A stretch of DNA of 9,115 bases from Flavobacteriales bacterium UBA4660 (lineage in GTDB: Bacteria > Bacteroidota > Bacteroidia > Flavobacteriales_D > Sanyastnellaceae): NCBI GenBank assembly GCA_002405435.1, contig DHLU01000022.1, forward strand, positions 7,091-16,205. The letters are read 5' to 3'. Positions 1 through 6,217 of the stretch are shown piece by piece. Each line of letters begins with the position of its first letter. Positions within the stretch are counted from its first letter, which is position 1. Made by a program: the position numbers and the translations under genes. A model generated the notes under the pieces. It saw only the letters and a program-made list of their open reading frames with translations. It did not search any database and had not been told where the DNA came from.

Positions 1-1
1 C

Positions 2-1807
2 GATGGGCAGACCGGGGAAACCCGAAAAATTAAGCCCCTCCATCCGGAGGGTAACCCCCTGCGTTTTCACTGGAATTCGGCCATCAGCGCCGACCCTTTC
101 AATCCGGATGGGGTCTATTACGGTTCCCAGTTTGTCCATTATTCTGCAGACCGCGGCCTCAGCTGGAAAATACTTTCGCCTGACCTGACTACCAATGATT
201 CGACCAAACTCCGCCAGTTTGAAAGCGGCGGACTGACCATCGACAATACCTCGGCAGAAAATCATTGCACCCTCCTCAGCATCACGCCTTCTGCGCTCGA
301 CCGCCAGGTGATCTGGGCAGGAAGCGATGACGGCCAGGTGCACATCACCACCGATGGCGGGGCAACATGGAAAAACTGCCGCAGTGCAATGCCCGGATTT
401 CCTGCCGGGGCCTGGGTTCCGCAAATCGTAGCCTCTCCGCACCGCGCTTCGGAGGCTTTTGTGGTGGTAAACAACTACCGGCAAGATGACTGGAAGCCCT
501 ACCTCTATCACACCACGGATTTTGGCAAGACGTGGAAAAACCTTGTTACTCCGTCAGCGGTGAACGGCTACTGCCTCTCGGTGGTGCAGGATCCTGTGGT
601 CAGTGCACTGCTTTTTCTGGGCACCGAGCATGGACTCTATGTGAGTCTGGATTCGGGCGCACGCTGGCACCAATGGAAGCATCATTATCCGCAAGGCGTG
701 GCAACACAAGACCTGAAAATTCACCCGCGCGAACACGACCTGATCATAGGCACTTTCGGACGGGCGGCCTACATCCTTGAAAACATTGCTCCGCTTAGAA
801 AATTTGCCCTGGAACGCGAGGTCATGCAGAACAACCGCATTGTAGCGATTGCGCCTGCACCGGCTACGCAGGCCAGTTACAAGCAGCCAGCCGGACCAAG
901 GTTCGGTGGAGCCACCGAATACCAGGCCAGCAACAAATCGCCCGGTGCTCTGCTCACTTACTACTACAACGTGGGTCCCGCGGCTGCAACTACTGAGAAC
1001 AGGGGCCGGTCAAAACCCAAGGATGAACCACCAGCAGGTGACAAGAGTACCGACGCGACCAAATCGAAAAAGGTGAAGATTATTATTCAGGATATGGCCG
1101 GAGATACCATGCGCTGGTTTACCCATGAGCCGGATACAGGAATCAATATTGTACATTGGTATTTTGATACCCGCGGCCCGCGCATGCCCGCATCCAACAA
1201 GCCCGAACCTGATGCAGATCCTCCCGGAGACGGACCACCTGTGATGCCCGGAAAGTACAAGGTCGTATTTGTATCAGGTCAGGACAGGGATTCTACCGAG
1301 CTAACCGTCAATGCCGATCCGAGGCTTCCGTTTGACAAACAGGTCTATGAGGCCCAGGCCGCACTTTACCGCCGTTGGGAGGCTGAGGTAAAAAGGGCGG
1401 CAAAAGCCTATGACCAGGTGGTGCTGATGAAAACCAACATCGAGCATGCCAGAACGTCGTGGGCCCATGTGAGCGACAGCCTGAAAAAAACAAGTGTCAC
1501 CGCATCCGACACGCTGCTGAAAGCACTCAAGGAACTGGAAAAACTTTTTATCGCCGTGGACGAGCCTGCGGGTATTCATGATGACGCGCATTACCTGGTG
1601 TCCAAATGCTGGACAGCCTTAGGGTACCTCTCCCTGTCAGACATGCCCGGTTCCAACGCTGAAAATGCGATGAAACAACTGGAACAAGCCACTGCGGAAG
1701 TGGTCAAAAAGGTGACCGCATTCGCCGGTGAGCAGTTTGAGCCCTGGAGCCGGGAGGCCGAACGCATTCCCGTGCAACTGTTTAAGCCGCTCGAACCCAT
1801 AGAGTAA
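2..1807 (+). CDS. BNR/sortilin (VPS10)-like beta-propeller protein, 3' part
   Basis: The frame is open from the window edge, so the N-terminus lies outside; 601 residues are visible. Four Asp-box/BNR motifs (S/T-x-D-x-G-x-x-W) can be read: SADRGLSW (about residues 48-55), TTDGGATW (116-123), TTDFGKTW (171-178) and SLDSGARW (215-222). These are hairpin-turn motifs of sialidase- and sortilin-type propellers. The phrase HPREHDLIIGTFGRAAYIL (about 241-259) closes the propeller in this family. A Pro/Lys/Asp-rich linker follows (about 330-357), then a FlgD/Ig-like beta domain (about 358-440, ending in PGKYKVVF and NADPRLPF), then an alpha-helical tail. Homologues in Bacteroidota are usually around 1,000 residues, exported, and annotated as glycosyl hydrolase or VPS10-domain proteins. 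The true substrate is unknown, and the glycosidase label is not supported by any catalytic residue I can see. The GTG at 308 is internal, not the start. The gene ends in TAA. Confidence 0.88.
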   Translation, partial: DGQTGETRKIKPLHPEGNPLRFHWNSAISADPFNPDGVYYGSQFVHYSADRGLSWKILSPDLTTNDSTKLRQFESGGLTIDNTSAENHCTLLSITPSALDRQVIWAGSDDGQVHITTDGGATWKNCRSAMPGFPAGAWVPQIVASPHRASEAFVVVNNYRQDDWKPYLYHTTDFGKTWKNLVTPSAVNGYCLSVVQDPVVSALLFLGTEHGLYVSLDSGARWHQWKHHYPQGVATQDLKIHPREHDLIIGTFGRAAYILENIAPLRKFALEREVMQNNRIVAIAPAPATQASYKQPAGPRFGGATEYQASNKSPGALLTYYYNVGPAAATTENRGRSKPKDEPPAGDKSTDATKSKKVKIIIQDMAGDTMRWFTHEPDTGINIVHWYFDTRGPRMPASNKPEPDADPPGDGPPVMPGKYKVVFVSGQDRDSTELTVNADPRLPFDKQVYEAQAALYRRWEAEVKRAAKAYDQVVLMKTNIEHARTSWAHVSDSLKKTSVTASDTLLKALKELEKLFIAVDEPAGIHDDAHYLVSKCWTALGYLSLSDMPGSNAENAMKQLEQATAEVVKKVTAFAGEQFEPWSREAERIPVQLFKPLEPIE

Positions 1808-1810
1808 TGA

Positions 1811-1827
1811 CGCCGGATGGCCCGGCG
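1811..1827. other. Hairpin just after the BNR gene
   Basis: CGCCGG (1811-1816) and CCGGCG (1822-1827) form a perfect 6-bp stem with a 5-nt loop, starting 3 nt after the stop codon. A second GC-rich palindrome, GCCGGA/TCCGGC, lies at 1853-1866. Neither is followed by a U-tract, so at best these are mRNA 3'-end stabilisers or weak terminators. Confidence 0.3.
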
Positions 1828-1945
1828 AAATACACGCTGGCCTCTGTGTTATGCCGGACTTCCGGCGGGCAGGCTCCTTGCGCCCGCTCGGGGGGGTCGC
1901 ATTGCTGTGTGTCAACAGCGACAACTTTCCTTGTGTGAAGTGGGT

Positions 1946-1978
1946 AAAAAAAAACAGGGCACTCCGAAGAATGCCCTG
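1946..1978 (-). terminator. Intrinsic terminator, minus strand
   Basis: Arms 1955-1964 and 1969-1978 pair over 10 bp. Read on the minus strand, the loop is TTCG closed by C-G (a UUCG tetraloop), and the hairpin is followed at once by nine T residues (1954-1946). Orientation is clear. On the minus strand the one imperfect pair is a G-U wobble, while on the plus strand it becomes a C-A mismatch and no U-tract follows. No minus-strand protein gene lies upstream of it, so it should end a non-coding or antisense transcript. Its plus-strand A-tract is only about 140 nt beyond the BNR stop, but it should not work as a terminator in that direction. Confidence 0.8.
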
Positions 1979-1999
1979 CCTAACCTAACTTTAAACTAT

Positions 2000-2048
2000 G
2001 TGCAGCGAGGCTGCACTTAGCGCTATTACCGAAGTCCAGCGGACTTCG
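2000..2048. repeat. Pair of perfect triloop palindromes
   Basis: Two perfect inverted repeats sit 13 nt apart: a 7-bp stem with loop GAG (2000-2016) and an 8-bp stem with loop AGC (2030-2048). Their similar design, GC-rich stem and 3-nt loop resemble REP-type intergenic palindromes, or consecutive stems of one RNA. Only this one copy is visible in the window. Confidence 0.5.
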
Positions 2049-2223
2049 AACTATTTTCTTACTGCCCACAAAAACTGCGGCGCGGAGGCCGTAAAGGCAG
2101 GTAAATCTTTTGTCTTTACTTTGATCCGGCGTTTCCGGATGCTGCATGCCAAAGGTGAAGCATTTGCTTCGCAGCAGCCTCTTGACATTTGAAGGTTGTT
2201 AACCGGGCAATGTGTATAGGGTA

Positions 2224-2231
2224 AATATTTG
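2224..2231 (+). promoter_or_regulatory. Possible -7 box before recO
   Basis: AATATTTG has one mismatch to the Bacteroidota -7 consensus TAnnTTTG. If used, transcription would begin near 2236-2239, after the TTG at 2229, which would favour the TTG at 2244 as the recO start on a nearly leaderless mRNA. No clear -33 TTG element is seen at the usual spacing. Confidence 0.3.
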
Positions 2232-2942
2232 ATAATTACCAGATTGGTCTCAGAAACGGGCATACTTATCCACGCAACACGGTTTGGAGATAACCGGGTT
2301 ATTCTCCGGTTGTTTCACCGAGAACGCGGCGTGCGCGCCATTTTGATGCGGCCGGCCAAAAACAGGCCCGTTCCCATGCCCCTCTCCTTGTTGGCCGCAG
2401 AGGCCCGCTTCAGTGAAAATATGCAGGTAAGCACGGCGCGGGAGGTGAACGTGGTCAATGCCATGTCCGGCATTCGCGCAGACCTGATAAAGTCTACCAT
2501 GTCGCTCTTTATGTGTGAGGTGTTGCACCGTTCGCTGCCCGATGGCTACACGAGCCAGGCCCTATTCGATTACCTGTACACAGAAATTTCCTTGCTCGAC
2601 ACCTTTCCCGCTGCTCCCTCAACCCTCTTGTATTTTATGCTGCGTCTGTGTCATTTTTATGGCTTTTATCCTGCCGATGAGGGAGAAGGTGCGTGGTTCG
2701 ACCTTCGCGAGGGCATATTCCAGACGTATCCGCCACCGGCCGAACACGCCCTTGATCCTGCGGCAAGCACCCTGCTCCGCCAGCTCATTGTCACCGATCT
2801 TGACCATAGCCGCACGACCCGTTTTACGTACCATGAGAGAAAGCATATGCTTCACGCCCTGGTTACGTACATGCGTTGTCATGTGGAGGGTATGGGCGAG
2901 GTAAGGTCGCTGGAAGTGCTCGAAACGGTATTTAACGATTGA
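2229..2942 (+). CDS. recO: DNA repair protein RecO
   Basis: RecO is a RecFOR recombination mediator. It anneals single strands and helps RecR load RecA on SSB-coated DNA. The N-terminal part (GILIHATRFGDNRVILRLF, residues 11-29) matches the RecO OB-fold opening (consensus GIVL-H-T-x-Y-G-D-x-x-L-I). The middle matches the Bacteroidota helical domain (LRLCHFYGFYP), followed by a WFDLREGIFQ segment and the C-terminal VRSLEVLETVF. The zinc-binding cysteine pairs found in some RecO proteins are absent. Length (237 aa) is normal. The start is uncertain: the in-frame TAG at 2217-2219 leaves no ATG. The TTG at 2229 gives 237 aa. The TTG at 2244 gives 232 aa and places the GIL motif five residues after the initiator, about as in relatives. 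A near-promoter box (AATATTTG, 2224-2231) overlaps the first TTG. The gene lies between the non-coding region and the delta' gene, 69 nt away. Confidence 0.9.
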   Translation: MIITRLVSETGILIHATRFGDNRVILRLFHRERGVRAILMRPAKNRPVPMPLSLLAAEARFSENMQVSTAREVNVVNAMSGIRADLIKSTMSLFMCEVLHRSLPDGYTSQALFDYLYTEISLLDTFPAAPSTLLYFMLRLCHFYGFYPADEGEGAWFDLREGIFQTYPPPAEHALDPAASTLLRQLIVTDLDHSRTTRFTYHERKHMLHALVTYMRCHVEGMGEVRSLEVLETVFND

Positions 2943-2999
2943 GTCGGCCGTGTCTTTGCCCTTGCAGGATTCCTCAGCCCGCTGCCGGGCCGGCCCTCC

Positions 3000-3007
3000 T
3001 ATTTTTG
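3000..3007 (+). promoter_or_regulatory. Bacteroidota -7 promoter box, delta' gene
   Basis: TATTTTTG matches TAnnTTTG exactly and ends 4 nt before the ATG at 3012. The expected start of transcription falls at or just next to the start codon, so the mRNA would have almost no leader. There is no Shine-Dalgarno. The -33 element is not evident. A GCCCG/CGGGC hairpin (2977-2990) just upstream could end recO transcription weakly. Confidence 0.5.
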
Positions 3008-3011
3008 CCGC

Positions 3012-4151
3012 ATGATCTCTTTCGGCGAAGCCATCGGCCAGCATGACGTTAAGTCAAGGCTGATAAGGTCATTTTCAGAGGGTAAACTTGCCCATGCCCT
3101 CTTGTTCCACGGTCCGGAAGGCAATGGTGCCCTGTCACTCGCCTTGGCCTTTTGCCGCTATATCGCCTGTGCATCGCGCACTGCATCAGATGCCTGTGGC
3201 CACTGCCACACTTGCCGTAAGTTCGCCTCAATCCAGTTTGCCGACCTACACTTTACTTTTCCTTTTTTCAACAAGCAGGACAACAAATCCACGGTCTGTA
3301 ATGATTACGCCCGCGAATGGCGCGACTTCCTGCTGAAGGAGGGTTTGTATGGCGAAGTAGAGAACTGGCGTAGGTTGCTCGATGCCGATAAAAAACAACT
3401 GCATGTCTCGGTCTATGAGGCGGGCAGCATAATGAAGAACCTCAGCCTCAAGGCCTATGAGGGCGGTTACAAATTTCAGATTATCTGGCGCGCCGAATAC
3501 CTGAGAAGAGACACGGCCAATAAGTTGCTGAAGATCGTGGAGGAGCCGCCTGACAACACCTTGTTTATTTTTATTACCGACAGCGTAGAGAACGTGCTGC
3601 CGACCATACTGTCAAGGGTGCAGACACTGCATGTGCCGGCCATAGCCGACAAAGATCTGGCAGAGGCCCTGGAGGCTGCAGGCATCGAAAGCGCCCGCGC
3701 AGAGGGTATTGCCCATTATTGCGCAGGCAACTGGAACCTGGCCCTTCAACTGGCCGGCTCGTCTGATCCCCACGCGTTTCTGGCCCAGCAGTTTCAGCTC
3801 TGGATGCGGCAATGCTTCAAGCGCAGTGCATCGGAGCTTGTCAGGTGGTGCGATGGCATCAGCGCATTGCACCGCGAAGAGCAGATTAACTTTCTCGACT
3901 ACGCCCTCGAACAGGTAAGGCAAAATGCTGTTATCAATTATGCCGGCGGAAGCCTGGCGAGAATGAATGCGCTGGAGCAGTCATTTTCCGAAAAATTCGC
4001 CCCGTTCATCAACCACCTCAACATTGAGGACCTGTACAGTGAAATCAACCGTGCACGTTCCGACATCGGACGCCAGGCGTATTCTAAGCTGGTGTTTTTT
4101 GATCTTTCCCTGAAGGTATACCGCTTGCTGTGTCGCAAGGAGCCCGCCTGA
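3012..4151 (+). CDS. holB: DNA polymerase III subunit delta' (clamp loader)
   Basis: Delta' is the stator subunit of the clamp loader that places the sliding clamp on primed DNA. The 379-aa protein has the AAA+ clamp-loader layout. HALLFHGPEGNGALSLALA (28-46) is the P-loop position, with Ala40 where ATPases have Lys; loss of ATP binding is the rule for delta'. The zinc module is C53-x8-C62-x2-C65-x2-C68. NKLLKIVEEPP (170-180) matches the NALLKTLEEPP signature of the family. TILSRVQTLHVP (198-209) carries the SRx arginine-finger motif. A helical collar domain makes up the rest. Residues 72-150 are an insert with FTFPFFNKQ, which I believe is typical of Bacteroidota versions. The ATG at 3012 gives the expected N-terminus (MISFGEAIGQHDVKSRL). 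The gene sits between recO and the PSP1/RicT gene. Confidence 0.92.
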   Translation: MISFGEAIGQHDVKSRLIRSFSEGKLAHALLFHGPEGNGALSLALAFCRYIACASRTASDACGHCHTCRKFASIQFADLHFTFPFFNKQDNKSTVCNDYAREWRDFLLKEGLYGEVENWRRLLDADKKQLHVSVYEAGSIMKNLSLKAYEGGYKFQIIWRAEYLRRDTANKLLKIVEEPPDNTLFIFITDSVENVLPTILSRVQTLHVPAIADKDLAEALEAAGIESARAEGIAHYCAGNWNLALQLAGSSDPHAFLAQQFQLWMRQCFKRSASELVRWCDGISALHREEQINFLDYALEQVRQNAVINYAGGSLARMNALEQSFSEKFAPFINHLNIEDLYSEINRARSDIGRQAYSKLVFFDLSLKVYRLLCRKEPA

Positions 4152-4179
4152 GGCGTTGCCACCCGTTTCGGGCATCGCC
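4152..4179. other. Hairpin directly after the delta' gene
   Basis: GGCGTTG pairs with CATCGCC with one mismatch, and an inner CCC/GGG pair extends it. It begins at the base after the TGA. No U-tract follows on either strand, so a terminator role is only possible. The stretch from here to 4256 holds nothing else that I can identify. Confidence 0.25.
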
Positions 4180-4256
4180 GGCCCCGTGCCATTCATCAAC
4201 AGGGCCCGGTTGCCTTCTTCCTGGCGGTGCAATGCCCGGTCGTTGGTTTAAAGTTG

Positions 4257-4264
4257 TATTTTTG
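4257..4264 (+). promoter_or_regulatory. Bacteroidota -7 promoter box, PSP1/RicT-gldH operon
   Basis: TATTTTTG matches TAnnTTTG exactly. With a start of transcription near 4270, the leader to the ATG at 4368 would be about 100 nt, unlike the near-leaderless delta' and rbfA genes. No -33 TTG at 19-21 bp spacing is apparent. The leader is AT-rich at first (4298-4322) and then GC-rich, with repeated CCGG (4332-4355); I see no known riboswitch in it. Confidence 0.45.
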
Positions 4265-4367
4265 ACGTGACTACCCGGAATAGCTATGTTCCGTGAGAAA
4301 ATAATATTTACTAAACTACAAGCAGGCAATTCCGGTTTCGCCCGGAGGATGCCGGGGGAAATACACT

Positions 4368-4607
4368 ATGGGATGTGCATCGTGCGGATCGTCCGCGAAT
4401 GGTCTTCCGGCAGGTTGCCGAAACAACGGGGCTTGTGGCCAGTATGGCTGCAGCCGTATGGACTCTTTCGACTGGCTGGCGGGCATGGAATTGCCGGCCG
4501 GGCAAAAGCCCTTTGACATTGCAGAGGTCCGGTTCAAAAACGGCAGGAAGTCATTTTTCAGGGGTGGAGGCCTCGAGCTGATGGTTGCAGACGTCGTGGC
4601 GGTGTAA
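4368..4607 (+). CDS. PSP1/RicT-family protein, N-terminal piece (before in-frame stop)
   Basis: This is the first 79 codons of the PSP1-domain (YaaT/RicT-like) gene that continues in the same frame after a TAA. It opens with a Cys-rich stretch (Cys3, 6, 17, 23 and 28) among Gly/Ser/Asn. It continues with FDWLAGMELPAGQKPFDIAE, the signature in which Bacteroidota members read roughly FDWL-x-D-I-x-L-P-x-G-x-x-P-F-D-I-V-E. VRFKNGRKSFFR and LELMVADVVAV follow, corresponding to the first PSP1 beta-strands. Translation should end at 4605-4607. On its own the piece would be a Cys-rich fragment lacking the conserved core. The ATG at 4368 is the natural start for the full-length family. Confidence 0.75.
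   Translation: MGCASCGSSANGLPAGCRNNGACGQYGCSRMDSFDWLAGMELPAGQKPFDIAEVRFKNGRKSFFRGGGLELMVADVVAV
4605..4607 (+). other. In-frame TAA interrupting the PSP1/RicT gene
   Basis: The frame reads V-A-V-stop-P-S-P-G-Y-D-I-G-V-V-A-L-T-G-E-L across 4596-4655. Homologues of this family run straight through here, with a residue such as Glu before x-SPGxDIG. A single base change (GAA to TAA, or CAA/AAA to TAA) would explain it; no frameshift is involved. TAA is also the normal stop of the BNR and gldH genes in this window, so a reassigned code is unlikely. The candidates are a real nonsense mutation, a sequencing or assembly error, or suppression. Confidence 0.85.
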
Positions 4608-4634
4608 CCTTCTCCCGGCTACGATATCGGGGTT

Positions 4635-5672
4635 GTGGCGCTAACCGGCGAACTGGTGCGGGCCCAGATGAAAAGGAAGGGGGTAAAAGACGATTACCAG
4701 GTGAGGAAAGTGTTCCGTAAAGCCACCCGCGAAGACATCGAACGTTGGCAGGAAATCAGAAAGGCCGAGCCTGCGGCGCTGCTGAGGGCAAGGGATATCG
4801 CACGGTCGGTTGGACTGGAAATGAAACTGACCGATGTGGAGTACCAGGGCGACCAGGCCAAAGCCACGTTTTACTATTCTGCAGAGGACAGGGTTGATTT
4901 CAGGGAGTTGATCCGGAAATACGCCGAAGAATTCAGGGTAAAAATAGAGATGCGCCAGATCGGTCTGCGCGTTGAGGCGGGCCGCGTAGGAGGCATCGGT
5001 GTATGCGGCCGCGAATTGTGCTGCTCCTCCTGGATGAGTGATTTCCGCAGTGTCTCTACGGCGGCCGCCCGTTACCAGCAGTTGTCGCTCAACCCTTCCA
5101 AACTCGCGGGCCAGTGCGGCAAACTCAAGTGCTGCCTCAATTACGAACTCGACCAATACCTCGAGGCCCTGCGTGACTTCCCCTCTTCGGGCATCCGGCT
5201 GCAACTGGCCAAAGGGGTAGCCTATCATGTCAAGACCGATATTTTCCAGCGTATGATGTATTACGCGGTAGAGGGACATGAAGCCGATGCGCCCATTGGA
5301 CTAAGCCTGCAAGCCGTGAGAGAGATCATTGACAAAAACCGGAGGGGTGAAAGGCCTGAGGATTTCTCGGCCTATGCAGCACCGGAAGAATCCACCGAAA
5401 AGGCAGTGGACTTTGCCAACGTAGTCGGACAAGACAGCCTCAACCGCTTTGACCGGAAGAAGGGCAACCGCCGTTCACAGGGTGGCCAGCGCCGGGGAGA
5501 CAACAAACAGGGTCAAAAGTCGGGCAACAACCGGCCGCCGCGTCAGCAGCCGCCCAATAACCAGGGCAATGCGCCCCGGCAGGGTGGAGAGGGTGGCCGG
5601 TCACAGGGGCGTGGCAAGCGGCCGCCCAGAAAAAACAATCCCGGTCAGGGAGGCAATGCTTCAAACCCATGA
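4635..5672 (+). CDS. PSP1 C-terminal domain / RicT (YaaT)-family protein, main part
   Basis: This 345-codon piece holds the conserved PSP1/RicT core. In Bacillus subtilis RicT (YaaT) belongs to the Fe-S-containing Y-complex that affects RNA maturation; the role in Bacteroidota is not established. Key features are ATFYYSAEDRVDFRELI, EEFRVKIEMRQIG, then VCGRELCCSSW (Cys124, 129, 130 of this piece) and GQCGKLKCCLNYE (Cys161, 166, 167), the conserved cysteines thought to bind Fe-S. From about residue 275 the tail is a low-complexity Arg/Gly/Gln/Asn/Pro region, basic and likely disordered. The GTG at 4635 is only the first canonical start codon after the TAA; by homology the coding sequence is continuous from 4368, giving 434 residues with the stop at position 80. 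Reinitiation here, 27 nt past the TAA, would yield a core lacking the first strands and the N-terminal cysteines. The stop codon overlaps the gldH start. Confidence 0.85.
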   Translation: MALTGELVRAQMKRKGVKDDYQVRKVFRKATREDIERWQEIRKAEPAALLRARDIARSVGLEMKLTDVEYQGDQAKATFYYSAEDRVDFRELIRKYAEEFRVKIEMRQIGLRVEAGRVGGIGVCGRELCCSSWMSDFRSVSTAAARYQQLSLNPSKLAGQCGKLKCCLNYELDQYLEALRDFPSSGIRLQLAKGVAYHVKTDIFQRMMYYAVEGHEADAPIGLSLQAVREIIDKNRRGERPEDFSAYAAPEESTEKAVDFANVVGQDSLNRFDRKKGNRRSQGGQRRGDNKQGQKSGNNRPPRQQPPNNQGNAPRQGGEGGRSQGRGKRPPRKNNPGQGGNASNP

Positions 5673-6133
5673 ACAGGTGGTTTCCGCTGGTAGCGCTGTC
5701 GGCTTGGCTGATAGCGGGTTGCGGTGAGGCGCCCCTCTACGAAAAAAACATCTCTGTAGAAGGGGCCTCCTGGAGCGCCTCAGACGTAAAATCTTTCGAA
5801 TTTGAAGTGGCCGACACCGTGTCGCTCTACGACCTCTCTGTCAATCTCCGGCACAACGCCGCCTATCCCTATTCCAATCTCTATCTGTTTATCGAACTGA
5901 AGTTCCCCAACGGAAAGCGGGCCATGGATACCCTTGAGTGCGTGCTGGCCGATGCCTCCGGAAAGTGGTACGGCAGGTCGGGCCTTGGCAGCATCTATGA
6001 ACGCCGGTTTGGATACTACAGCGACCGCCAGTTTCCGCTGGCAGGGACCTACCGGGTTGATGTGGTTCAGGCCATGCGTGATGAACCCCTGCGCGGTATT
6101 ACCGACATCGGCTTCCGCGTGGCCGGCAAGTAA
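5669..6133 (+). CDS. gldH: Gliding motility lipoprotein GldH
   Basis: GldH is an envelope lipoprotein required for gliding in Flavobacterium johnsoniae. The 154-aa protein starts with a lipoprotein signal: a hydrophobic stretch (residues 5-16) and the lipobox IAGC, with Cys18 as the lipidated residue. The body fits the family: an F-E-F-E-V-A-D-T motif (about 46-53), NLRHNAAYPYSNLYLFIEL (about 60-78), GLGSIYERRFGYY (about 106-118), then FPLAGTYRV and VVQAMRDEPLRGITDIGFRV near the end. The ATG shares four bases (ATGA) with the stop of the PSP1/RicT gene, implying translational coupling. The in-frame stop in that gene therefore might also affect gldH expression. GldH occurs in non-gliding Bacteroidota too, so gliding cannot be concluded. 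Confidence 0.9.
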   Translation: MNRWFPLVALSAWLIAGCGEAPLYEKNISVEGASWSASDVKSFEFEVADTVSLYDLSVNLRHNAAYPYSNLYLFIELKFPNGKRAMDTLECVLADASGKWYGRSGLGSIYERRFGYYSDRQFPLAGTYRVDVVQAMRDEPLRGITDIGFRVAGK

Positions 6134-6205
6134 AGCGGGCTTGCCGCCCCCCTTGCATTCATCCGATTCCTTGCAGCGAAACTGCTCCGGGGCGCAGGGC
6201 TTGGT

Positions 6206-6213
6206 TACTTTTG
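6206..6213 (+). promoter_or_regulatory. Bacteroidota -7 promoter box, rbfA operon
   Basis: TACTTTTG matches TAnnTTTG exactly and ends 4 nt before the rbfA ATG at 6218, the same layout as at the delta' gene. Transcription would start at or near the start codon. A -33 TTG at 19-21 bp is not clear; CTG at 6182-6184 has the right spacing with one mismatch. Confidence 0.5.
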
Positions 6214-6217
6214 CCCC

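Larger units (their letters stand above)
1808..2228. other. 421-nt non-coding, hairpin-rich intergenic region
   Basis: No convincing gene lies here. The two short open frames (plus 1998-2192, minus 2051-2263) run through palindromes and show no family resemblance. Instead there is a run of inverted repeats: 2000-2016 (GTGCAGC, loop GAG), 2030-2048 (CGAAGTCC, loop AGC), 2062-2100 (CTGCC/GGCAG enclosing a CGGC/GCCG pair), 2124-2140 (ATCCGG/CCGGAT) and 2157-2170 (GAAGCA/TGCTTC). They lie upstream, in the minus sense, of a strong minus-strand terminator at 1946-1978. The simplest reading is a structured minus-strand RNA. I do not recognise it as tmRNA, RNase P RNA, SRP RNA or 6S RNA; the diagnostic conserved stretches I know for the first three are absent and there is no single long 6S-like hairpin. 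Alternatives are clustered REP-like palindromes, or the 3' end of an antisense transcript from within recO. Confidence 0.5.

Noticed and set aside
308..1807. GTG at 308 as the start of the BNR gene
   Set aside because: The same frame is open and carries an Asp-box motif upstream to the window edge, so 308 is internal.
1998..2263. Short open frames in the recO upstream region on both strands (plus 1998-2192, minus 2051-2263)
   Set aside because: They read through perfect palindromes, have no family resemblance and no convincing start signals; the region looks structural.
2619..3044. 141-codon open frame on the minus strand over the recO 3' end
   Set aside because: It is antisense to recO and runs across the recO-delta' gap into the delta' start; its translation has no recognisable motif.
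3111..3137. Missing P-loop lysine in delta' as a sign of a broken gene
   Set aside because: Loss of ATP binding is normal for delta' subunits; the rest of the protein is intact.
4605..4607. Stop-codon reassignment as the explanation for the TAA
   Set aside because: TAA ends the BNR and gldH genes at their expected C-termini here, and TGA and TAG are also used as normal stops.
4641..5279. 212-codon open frame on the minus strand
   Set aside because: It lies wholly opposite the conserved PSP1/RicT core, whose plus-strand translation matches a known family; the minus product shows no family features.
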